Positions 1-5,619 of a DNA stretch of 8,155 nt are shown here, in pieces; the first letter of the stretch is position 1; each line of letters opens with the position of its first letter. This DNA is from Pseudomonadota bacterium. GTDB taxonomy: Bacteria > Pseudomonadota > Gammaproteobacteria > Arenicellales > Arenicellaceae. Under the pieces are notes generated by a model. It worked only from the letters and a program-made list of their open reading frames with translations. It was not told the origin of the DNA and searched no databases. The translations under genes were made by a program, and so were the position numbers. Location: assembly GCA_018660405.1 (NCBI GenBank), contig JABJKL010000023.1, positions 1 to 8,155 on the forward strand, in the 5' to 3' direction.

Positions 1-1
1 A

Positions 2-160
2 TTTACACCCAGTGTGGATGGTCGGCGGCTTGACTACACGGCCACAGTGACGGACCCCGCTATTTTTACCGAGCCTGTTGTACTGGAAAGGATCTGGATC
101 TGGGTGCCCGGTGAGTCGGTAGAGCCCTATAACTGCACTATCAGTTATGAAAAGTACTAG
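2..160 (+). CDS. 3' end of an unidentified protein (partial, start outside the window)
   Basis: Frame 2 is open from the first base to a TAG at 158-160 and gives 52 residues. It begins FTPSVDGRRLDYTATVTDPA and ends PYNCTISYEKY. The segment alternates hydrophobic and polar residues (TATVTDPAIFTEPVVLERIW), which suggests a beta-rich, probably secreted domain. The pattern RLDYTxTVTDPxxFTEPV followed by Trp-rich strands and a late Cys resembles, from memory, the C-terminus of uncharacterised secreted proteins in marine bacteria and Acidobacteria; no function is known to me. The composition is protein-like and the frame is continuous, so it is probably a real gene end. The next gene starts 62 bp later on the same strand, after hairpins. 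Confidence 0.6.
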   Translation, partial: FTPSVDGRRLDYTATVTDPAIFTEPVVLERIWIWVPGESVEPYNCTISYEKY

Positions 161-187
161 CACTTTTTCAGTACCATACTGAAAAAG
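149..187 (+). terminator. Overlapping hairpins after the partial gene, possible terminator
   Basis: Two mutually exclusive stems overlap here. One pairs AAAAGT (150-155) with ACTTTT (162-167), followed by a short TTC. The other is a perfect 11-bp stem, CTTTTTCAGTA (163-173) with TACTGAAAAAG (177-187), around a 3-nt loop. Neither is followed by a long T tract. The position, just at and after the stop codon and before the next gene, favours a transcript-end structure, but the terminator call is weak. Confidence 0.35.
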
Positions 188-222
188 CATCGAAAGAGTT
201 GACGAAAATAACGAGGTAGACC

Positions 223-1422
223 ATGAGATTTTGGCAAAATAAAAACAAGGCATTGTTAATCGTTATATGCGTGTTCGCGGCGCCCATCTGGCCACTGCAG
301 GCTCAGGAGGTTCCGGATTACAAGGTTGATCCATTCTGGCCAAAGGTGCCGCTACCAAACGCCTGGCTTATTCAGGGTGTGCCAACCATGACCACAGACA
401 ATCGTGATCATGTTTGGGCGATCAGCCGATCTGCAGATCTCCGCCCCGACGAGTCCATGGCCACTTACGATCCACCGCGTGGTGATTGTTGTGTCGCTGC
501 TCCTGACATTCTCGAGTTCGACACCCAGGGTAATCTGATCAATGCGTGGGGTGGCTCCGGCCATCATCCACTGTGGCCTGCGCGTCCGCAGACGGTCATT
601 GTCGACAGTGAATTCAATGTTTGGGTATCCGCGCTCGGGCAAGGTGAAGGTTTGTCGAAGTTCACCCGCGAGGGCGAGTTCCTATGGGATTTTCCGCATC
701 GCGGGCCAAGGCCTGAACCGGGTGAAACGCCCATACCTCGAAACTACCAGGACAATCAAGAGACTGAAATTCTCAAGAATGGAATTTTCAACTTCGCGCT
801 CGATGAAGATGCGCGCGAGATTTACATTCTCGACAACGGCAAACGTGTCATCGTTTACGACATGGATAACGGCGAGTACAAGCGTGGCTGGGGCGGTCGT
901 GGTAAGCCGCTCAGCGAAATCGACAATGGGCCGACGCCCTCTTACGAGTGGGATGGTGGCCCGCCGCCGGACATGGACGGATTCGCACCAGCCGTACATT
1001 GCGTCATGCTTTCAAACGATGGTCTGGTCTATGTTTGCGAGCGCGGTATGAATCGTATACAGGTTTTTACCAAGGCTGGTCAACACGTATCCGAGTTCAT
1101 GGTAGCGCCTAATACACCTGCTCGTGGCCCGATTTGCGGCCGTCCCGGTAGTGACGAGTGGCCCATGTGCGGCTCGACGTACAATATTGCTTTCTCGCAC
1201 GATGAAGAGCAGAAGTGGGTGTTTATTGCAGACGGCACCAATCACCGTGTGTGGATTCACGAACGACTAACGGGTGAACACGTAGGGCAATTCAGTAGTC
1301 CGGGACGTAACGCCGGGCAACTTTACTGGATCGATGGTATCGCTACCGACTCGCTCGGGAATCTGTATACCGGTGAGGTTCTTACCGGAAAACGCGTCCA
1401 GAAATTTGTTTTACAACAGTAA
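223..1422 (+). CDS. Exported NHL-repeat (six-bladed beta-propeller) protein
   Basis: The 399-residue product starts with a signal peptide: basic residues (RFWQNKNK), a hydrophobic core (ALLIVICVFAAPIW) and a likely cleavage site near PLQA-QE (residue 27). The mature part opens with VPDYKVDPFWPKVPLPNAW, a typical opening of this propeller family. Blade-like repeats follow, each with an aromatic strand and a turn: DHVWAISR (62-69), FNVWVSA (131-137), REIYILDNGKRVIVYD (198-213), GLVYVCERGMNRIQVF (267-282), KWVFIADGTNHRVWIHE (331-347) and GNLYTGEVLTGKRVQKF (379-395). These match NHL-type repeats. The ATG is supported by GAGG at 213-216, six bases upstream. Six cysteines lie in the mature protein (89, 90, 260, 272, 305, 316), compatible with periplasmic disulfides. 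Relatives include domains related to peptidylglycine amidating lyase, but no catalytic activity can be assigned. It probably acts in the periplasm as a binding or scaffolding protein. Confidence 0.85.
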   Translation: MRFWQNKNKALLIVICVFAAPIWPLQAQEVPDYKVDPFWPKVPLPNAWLIQGVPTMTTDNRDHVWAISRSADLRPDESMATYDPPRGDCCVAAPDILEFDTQGNLINAWGGSGHHPLWPARPQTVIVDSEFNVWVSALGQGEGLSKFTREGEFLWDFPHRGPRPEPGETPIPRNYQDNQETEILKNGIFNFALDEDAREIYILDNGKRVIVYDMDNGEYKRGWGGRGKPLSEIDNGPTPSYEWDGGPPPDMDGFAPAVHCVMLSNDGLVYVCERGMNRIQVFTKAGQHVSEFMVAPNTPARGPICGRPGSDEWPMCGSTYNIAFSHDEEQKWVFIADGTNHRVWIHERLTGEHVGQFSSPGRNAGQLYWIDGIATDSLGNLYTGEVLTGKRVQKFVLQQ

Positions 1423-1456
1423 GTCAGCGGGGTATTTCTGAATCGTTTATTAGCTC

Positions 1457-1472
1457 GAAGGAGTACTAACAC
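1457..1472 (+). repeat. MITE-end-like sequence (solo inverted-repeat tip)
   Basis: GAAGGAGTACTAACAC matches, at 15 of 16 positions, the reverse complement of the left end of the 3538-3800 element when that end is extended outward to 3532 (GCGTTAGTACTCCTTC). The 14-base core is identical. The inner part of the terminal repeat is not recognisable to the left of this site, so it would be an isolated or decayed end. No start codon follows at a useful distance, so it is unlikely to be a ribosome binding site. Confidence 0.4.
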
Positions 1473-1476
1473 CCAT

Positions 1477-1571
1477 CCAGACGGGATGATCAGTTTCCCG
1501 TCTGGCCCGTCGTCGAACCCGCTCTCCACAAAGGCCTGCCGGCCCCGCCTCCAGGTCGGATATGGCGGAGG
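1477..1571 (+). promoter_or_regulatory. GC-rich structured leader of the pentapeptide-repeat gene
   Basis: The 158-bp gap before the pentapeptide gene contains a perfect 10-bp stem, CCAGACGGGA (1477-1486) with TCCCGTCTGG (1496-1505), around a 9-nt loop and with no T tract after it. Further on, CCTCC (1548-1552) is complementary to the Shine-Dalgarno GGAGG (1567-1571) of the next gene and could mask it. The stretch 1496-1572 is clearly richer in G and C than the gene it precedes. Whether the structures regulate anything is inference. Confidence 0.3.
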
Positions 1572-1580
1572 ACGATAGGT

Positions 1581-3338
1581 ATGAAGCATCGGTGTGAGTT
1601 TCGCGATAAGGATTTCGAAGCGGAAGATTGCTATTTAGGTGATGAAACCGACCAGTGTTGGGTGGCAGCAGAAGGCCAATATGGTGGTATTTACTTGTGT
1701 TGTTTTCACATGCCAGATGAACAAATGGCGCAAGTCGATTCGAATTTGCGATCGACGACATTAATAAGCTTGCTCGATGATTGGAATTTATCGTGTAAAC
1801 GCAAGTTATCAACCTTTACGCTTCCTTATCTTCATAGTGGAAGGTTTGATAGTGAAAGGTTTGACAGTGGAGGGTTTGATTTTTCGAATTATCATTTTCT
1901 ATCGCGCATAAACTTACGTAATTCCCGAATCGAAAATACTCGATTCAACCAATGTAAGTTCCACGATGATGCGTGCTTTCAAGGCGCGACATTCGATGGA
2001 GTTCAGTTTGAAAGGGTTGAATTTGCAGGAAATGCCCAGTTTAGCGATTGTGAGTTTCTCGGTGATGTCAGCTTTTCGGAGGCTGTTTTTAAGGAAGATG
2101 CTGACTTTAGAGATGCGTTATTCGCTGCCAGTGCATGGTTCTCTCAATCTAAATTTAAATCCGGGGCAAGATTTATAAGAGCAGATTTCAGGGGCAGTGC
2201 CTGGTTCCCCGAGGTCGTATTTAGCGAAAACGTCCGGTATTCTGAAGCCAGATTTAGAAAAGATGCCAACTTCGAAAAAGCTATCTTTGGCGGGCATACC
2301 TGGTTTTCTGGCATAGCAGTAGACGGTTTGGCGAGTTACAAAGAGGTCAAATTCAAAAAATACCTCAGGTTTAACGGAGCTATCTTTGGAAATGACGTTG
2401 GCTTTGAAAAGACCAGATTCGGTGAGTACGTCTGGTTCAATGAAACTGGATTTAGGGGAAATGCTGGATTTAAAGAAGCCCGGTTTAGTGGGCTGGCCTC
2501 TTTTAAAAAATGCGAATTCGGTCAAAATGCTGATTTTTCCGGCGCCACATTTAATGGCTATTCAGAATTTTTAGAAGTGACATTTTTTGTAGAAGCCCGG
2601 TTCAAAAAAGCGGAATTTAACGACAAGGTAAAGTTTGAGAAAGCACTATTTGATGGTGAGACATCGTTTGACTTTGCATCATTTCAGGAGCAATTAACTA
2701 TGCTGAATGACACATTTGTATGGGCTCCGTCTTTCGAAAATAGCGAATTAAGGGGTCGTGTAAATTTTCATAATACAAGTTTTATTGACCTGACGTCGCC
2801 AAAGGCCCCTCAGCATTATGGTGTTCTTAAGAGTTTAATGAATAGTGTCTCTAACAAACGTGAAGAGCGCCGTTTCTATGTTTTGGAACAGGAATCGATT
2901 TATTATCAGCCGGAAACAAGGTGGACTAAAAAACTAATTTCGCTCTGTTACCGATGGTTTACTGGCTACGGGTTGAGTTATATGCGACCTCTTTGCACAC
3001 TTCTAGCCATCATTATCCTATCCCCAATTATCTTTGAAGTTAGTGCAAACTTACTCACCGGAAATATTGAGTACATTGGTGATTACGCCGCGTTAGGATT
3101 CTCTGATTTTTTAGAACATTACAAATTGATGATGGCGTTCACACTAGATAATATCGCAGCACCGTTGGAAGTGTGGAGCTCGGGCTCGACAGTCAGTGGA
3201 ATGGAGCAGTTTTCTTGGGATCCACTCACTCTCTGGCCGCAAATTGCTATTAAGACCCTGGCATCCACTCAGATTGTAATTGGCATGATTCTAATCGTAT
3301 TCAGTGTTTTAGCGTTTATTAAAAAAGTGCAGAACTGA
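1581..3338 (+). CDS. Pentapeptide-repeat protein with Cys-rich N-terminus and two C-terminal membrane segments
   Basis: 585 residues. The N-terminal part (1-45) carries C5, C17, C26, C40, C41 and H43 in CEFRD...YLCCFHMP, a possible metal site. From about residue 133 to 368 the protein is a pentapeptide_3-type repeat: phenylalanine or tyrosine recurs at alternating 5- and 6-residue steps (F148, F154, F159, F165, F170, F176 and so on to F368), predicting a right-handed quadrilateral beta-helix. Residues 425-467 contain REERRFYVLEQESIYYQ and WTKKLISLCYRWFTGYGLSY, the linker that often joins such repeats to a membrane domain. Membrane segments are at about 468-490 and 555-579, with a hydrophilic loop between. 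The ATG has GGAGG nine bases upstream. The gene is AT-richer than the propeller gene. Likely an inner-membrane protein with a soluble beta-helix; the function is unknown. An ion-channel-like role has been suggested for some similar architectures but is not shown here. Confidence 0.85.
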   Translation: MKHRCEFRDKDFEAEDCYLGDETDQCWVAAEGQYGGIYLCCFHMPDEQMAQVDSNLRSTTLISLLDDWNLSCKRKLSTFTLPYLHSGRFDSERFDSGGFDFSNYHFLSRINLRNSRIENTRFNQCKFHDDACFQGATFDGVQFERVEFAGNAQFSDCEFLGDVSFSEAVFKEDADFRDALFAASAWFSQSKFKSGARFIRADFRGSAWFPEVVFSENVRYSEARFRKDANFEKAIFGGHTWFSGIAVDGLASYKEVKFKKYLRFNGAIFGNDVGFEKTRFGEYVWFNETGFRGNAGFKEARFSGLASFKKCEFGQNADFSGATFNGYSEFLEVTFFVEARFKKAEFNDKVKFEKALFDGETSFDFASFQEQLTMLNDTFVWAPSFENSELRGRVNFHNTSFIDLTSPKAPQHYGVLKSLMNSVSNKREERRFYVLEQESIYYQPETRWTKKLISLCYRWFTGYGLSYMRPLCTLLAIIILSPIIFEVSANLLTGNIEYIGDYAALGFSDFLEHYKLMMAFTLDNIAAPLEVWSSGSTVSGMEQFSWDPLTLWPQIAIKTLASTQIVIGMILIVFSVLAFIKKVQN

Positions 3339-3389
3339 ATAAACGGCAACGTAACACCAATAGGCTTTAACAAAAATACGCTGCATAAG

Positions 3390-3416
3390 ATAAACGCACT
3401 AAAACAGTGCGTTTAT
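3390..3416. terminator. Perfect 11-bp hairpin downstream of the pentapeptide gene
   Basis: ATAAACGCACT (3390-3400) pairs perfectly with AGTGCGTTTAT (3406-3416) around a 5-nt loop, 51 bases after the TGA of the pentapeptide gene. No T tract follows on either strand, so intrinsic termination is uncertain; it could equally protect the 3' end of the transcript. Confidence 0.4.
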
Positions 3417-3455
3417 AGACATCTGCACCAAGACTATGCGAACCGACCGCAATCG

Positions 3456-3484
3456 CTTTCAGCGCTCAGCGCCTGTGCTATATT
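3456..3484 (+). promoter_or_regulatory. Candidate sigma-70 promoter (extended -10) for glnK, now upstream of the MITE
   Basis: TGCTATATT at 3476-3484 is an extended -10 (TGN plus TATATT). A weak -35 (CTTTCA, 3456-3461) lies 17 bp before it. The -10 is about 360 bp from the glnK ATG; removing the 263-bp element would place it about 98 bp away, an ordinary distance. No convincing sigma-54 site (GG-N10-GC with flanking consensus) was found in the gap. Confidence 0.3.
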
Positions 3485-3537
3485 CTTTGGTTCTTTACTG
3501 CCCCTGGTAATAGCGCTTGAACCGTCAAGGTGCGTTA

Positions 3538-3569
3538 GTACTCCTTCAATATGATATTGTTGCATTCAG
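3538..3569 (+). repeat. Left terminal inverted repeat of the MITE
   Basis: 32 bases whose reverse complement is found at 3769-3800 with mismatches at repeat positions 23 and 28 (T here, C in the reverse complement of the right copy). The last base also begins the internal 16-bp inverted repeat. Confidence 0.8.
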
Positions 3570-3768
3570 AGTGATCCAGATGATTCAAGACAAGGCACAG
3601 TTCGAAGGGAATGGCGAGTCCTTTTCAAGGACTGTAACGCGGTATTGGATCATCTGGATCACTCCCTTCGGGCGAGACGTTAAGCATTCGTCCGCGTTGT
3701 TGAGTCTCTTGGTAAGGGCTAGCCATTACCTGCGAGCCTCGCCTAGCGGCCCAACGCTTATCGTCTCG

Positions 3769-3800
3769 CTGAGTGCAGCAATATCATATTGAAGGAGTAC
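3769..3800 (-). repeat. Right terminal inverted repeat of the MITE
   Basis: Inverted partner of 3538-3569. It ends with CATATTGAAGGAGTAC, 45 bases before the glnK start codon, so the element lies directly in the glnK upstream region. Confidence 0.8.
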
Positions 3801-3845
3801 CAAGGTTGGGGGAGTTTCAATAATTTATAACTATAGGGTTGTTTT

Positions 3846-4184
3846 ATGAAACTGGTAACAGCAATTATCAAGCCATTCAAGTTGGACGATGTGCGAGAAG
3901 CATTGTCAGAGGTCGGGGTCACAGGCATGACCGTCTCTGAAGTAAAAGGTTTCGGTCGCCAAAAAGGTCATACTGAGTTGTATCGTGGTGCCGAGTATGT
4001 GGTCGATTTTGTTCCGAAAATCAAGCTGGAAGTGGCGGTTTCTGACGGTGATGTAGATTCCGTTATTGAAGCGATTACCAATACTTCACGTAGTGGCAAA
4101 ATAGGTGACGGCAAGATTTTTGTCTACAATGTCGAGCAGGTGACCCGTATTCGCACAGGCGAAACTGGTGACGACGCACTCTAG
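3846..4184 (+). CDS. glnK: Nitrogen regulatory protein PII (GlnK)
   Basis: 112 residues, the normal PII length. It starts MKLVTAIIKPFKLDDVREAL, the signature opening of the family. The T-loop GRQKGHTELYRGAEYVVDF (37-55) is intact and includes Tyr51, the uridylylation site, and Tyr46. The C-terminal part contains the GKIGDGKIFV segment (B-loop, 84-93) that binds ATP/ADP, and ends with RIRTGETGDDAL. PII trimers sense 2-oxoglutarate and adenylate levels, are modified by GlnD, and act on AmtB, NtrB and GlnE. GlnK rather than GlnB is chosen because amtB follows 89 bp downstream on the same strand. The start has only a modest ribosome site (AGGG, 3835-3838). A MITE lies immediately upstream and may have altered its promoter. 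Confidence 0.95.
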   Translation: MKLVTAIIKPFKLDDVREALSEVGVTGMTVSEVKGFGRQKGHTELYRGAEYVVDFVPKIKLEVAVSDGDVDSVIEAITNTSRSGKIGDGKIFVYNVEQVTRIRTGETGDDAL

Positions 4185-4214
4185 CCACGATCCAATTTAT
4201 TTCAGTTCGCCCTT

Positions 4215-4245
4215 GCCGGCATTCGCTTGCCAGATGGCGGCTTTT
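4215..4245 (+). terminator. Attenuator-like hairpin between glnK and amtB
   Basis: GCCGGCAT (4215-4222) pairs with ATGGCGGC (4234-4241) with one G-G mismatch and an 11-nt loop, followed directly by TTTT (4242-4245). It would be a weak intrinsic terminator within the operon and could lower amtB transcription relative to glnK. The short T run and the mismatch keep confidence low. Confidence 0.35.
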
Positions 4246-4273
4246 AAGTAATCAATAACAAGGAATAACTATT

Positions 4274-5551
4274 ATGTTTAAAGCTTTAGTTGGAGGACTT
4301 GCGCTTACCCTTTTGCCGTTGGTGGCAGGCGCGCAAGAGTTAGATTCGGGAGATACAGCGTGGATGTTAACTTCATCTGCACTGGTATTATTTATGCTGT
4401 TGCCTGGCCTTTCATTGTTTTATGCTGGCCTGGTTCGGTCTAAAAACACATTGTCGGTGGTAATGCAGTGTTTTGCGATCGCGTGTGTTGCCTCATTAAT
4501 TTGGTTTGTAATTGGATACAGCCTGGCGTTTAGTGATGGCGGCAGCATGAACTGGTTCATCGGCGGCACCAGCAAGGCGTTTTTATCGGGTGTGACGTTC
4601 GACACTTTGAGTGGCACCATCCCGGAATCGGTGTTTATAGTGTTTCAGATGACCTTTGTGATGATTACCCCGGCATTATTTGTGGGTGGTTTTGCCGAGC
4701 GCATCCGATTTGGCGGCATGTTGTTATTCACAATACTTTGGATATTCGCGGTCTATCTCCCGCTATGCCATTGGGTATGGGGTGGTGGCTGGTTGTCGGA
4801 ACTCGGCCTGATGGATTTTGCGGGCGGTACAGTGGTTCATATTAGCGCAGGTGTTACAGCACTGGCTGCAGCAGTTTTGCTGGGCAATCGTACGGGTTTT
4901 CCGAATACGCCAATGGCACCGCATAATCTGACCATCGCCGTTGCCGGCGCTGGCATGCTTTGGGTCGGTTGGTTTGGTTTCAACGCCGGTTCTGCTTTGG
5001 TTAGTGATGGTTCAGCGGGGATGACGATGTTGGTTACTCATCTGGCCGCAGCGAGCGGGTCACTGGCCTGGATGGCAATAGAGTGGCTCAAACATGGTAA
5101 ACCGAGCGTGCTGGGTATTGTTACGGGTATGGTTGCAGGCTTGGGTACGGTGACAGCGGCGTCTGGCTATATTGGGCCGATAGGCGGTGTGTTGATCGGT
5201 ACAACAGGCGGTGTGGTTTGCTACTTTGCAACGCAATTCATCAAACGTACTTTGAAACTGGATGATTCCCTGGATGTGTTCCCGGTGCATGGGGTGGGTG
5301 GCATTATGGGTACTCTGTTAACCGCTGTGTTTGGTGCTGCCGCTCTGGGGGGTGTTGGCCTGGAGGGAACCATCGCTGCACAGCTCAAAATTCAAGCCAT
5401 CGGTGTTGTTGCAGCCGTCGGATATACTGCGGTCGTTAGTTATATCTTATTCAAACTTGTGAATGCCATTACACCGCTACGTGTAGATGGTGAAGAAGAA
5501 CAGCAAGGTCTCGATCTTGTGTGCCACGACGAGCGGGGATATAACTTCTGA
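4274..5551 (+). CDS. amtB: Ammonium transporter AmtB
   Basis: 425 residues, the length expected for AmtB. A cleavable signal-like segment (MFKALVGGLALTLLPLVAGA) precedes the first of about eleven transmembrane helices. Conserved features, compared with E. coli AmtB, are all present: FYAGLVRSKN near the start, pore-gate Phe at 124 (VFQ) and 236 (GWFGFNAGS), Ser240 and Trp169 (HWVWGGG) of the periplasmic recruitment site, Asp181 (DFAGGTVVH), and the twin histidines 189 and 339 (DVFPVHGVGG). The cytoplasmic tail EEEQQGLDLVCHDERGYNF corresponds to the region that contacts GlnK. The trimeric inner-membrane channel takes up ammonium and is closed by unmodified GlnK at high nitrogen. The ATG has AGGA (4261-4264) nine bases upstream. 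A strong terminator follows. Confidence 0.95.
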   Translation: MFKALVGGLALTLLPLVAGAQELDSGDTAWMLTSSALVLFMLLPGLSLFYAGLVRSKNTLSVVMQCFAIACVASLIWFVIGYSLAFSDGGSMNWFIGGTSKAFLSGVTFDTLSGTIPESVFIVFQMTFVMITPALFVGGFAERIRFGGMLLFTILWIFAVYLPLCHWVWGGGWLSELGLMDFAGGTVVHISAGVTALAAAVLLGNRTGFPNTPMAPHNLTIAVAGAGMLWVGWFGFNAGSALVSDGSAGMTMLVTHLAAASGSLAWMAIEWLKHGKPSVLGIVTGMVAGLGTVTAASGYIGPIGGVLIGTTGGVVCYFATQFIKRTLKLDDSLDVFPVHGVGGIMGTLLTAVFGAAALGGVGLEGTIAAQLKIQAIGVVAAVGYTAVVSYILFKLVNAITPLRVDGEEEQQGLDLVCHDERGYNF

Positions 5552-5591
5552 TAGAAACCAGCATATTCTGGATTATAAATTAGGTACTGCG

Positions 5592-5619
5592 GGGCACATA
5601 TTTCGGTATGTGCCCTTTT
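5592..5619 (+). terminator. Rho-independent terminator of glnK-amtB
   Basis: GGGCACATA (5592-5600) pairs perfectly with TATGTGCCC (5607-5615) around TTTCGG, followed by TTTT and more T-rich sequence. It lies 40 bases after the amtB stop. The oppositely directed fusion gene ends at 5620, so the stem also sits directly after that stop, but the reverse strand lacks a T tract after the stem. Confidence 0.8.

Larger units (their letters stand above)
3538..3800. mobile_element. MITE-like non-autonomous element, about 263 bp, 32-bp terminal inverted repeats
   Basis: The ends, 3538-3569 and 3769-3800, are inverted copies that differ at only two of 32 positions, both transitions. The outermost sequence is GTACTCCTTCAATATGATAT. 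Inside are nested inverted repeats: a perfect 16-bp pair at 3569-3584 and 3649-3664, a 14-bp pair with one mismatch at 3672-3685 and 3756-3769, a short hairpin AGTCCTT/AAGGACT (3617-3633), and the near-palindrome at 3711-3730. The whole unit would fold into a branched structure. There is no transposase; the only long reading frame is a by-product of the repeats. No clean target duplication is visible: CAAGGT occurs at 3526-3531 and 3801-3806, but six bases separate the left copy from the core repeat. A match at 1457 suggests the left end may extend to 3532. It is probably mobilised in trans by an unseen transposase. Confidence 0.75.

Noticed and set aside
3489..3519. Possible sigma-54 promoter for glnK
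   Set aside because: GG (3489-3490) to GC (3500-3501) is spaced by nine rather than ten bases, and TGGTAATAGCGCTTGA at 3505 lacks GC at the proper place; both fail the strict spacing of this promoter class.
3672..3769. Possible integron attC site, because GTTAAGC occurs with a near-complementary GCTTATC
   Set aside because: The order is reversed relative to attC (GTTRRRY lies at the 5' side), and the pair is part of the nested inverted repeats of the MITE.
3517..3792. A 91-codon open frame within the MITE region
   Set aside because: It is made almost wholly of the terminal and internal inverted repeats, has no recognisable domain or good ribosome site, and reads like translated hairpin sequence.
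3526..3806. CAAGGT as a target-site duplication of the MITE
   Set aside because: The right copy abuts the element but the left copy is six bases from the core repeat, and the 1457 match suggests those six bases belong to the element. The duplication remains unproven.
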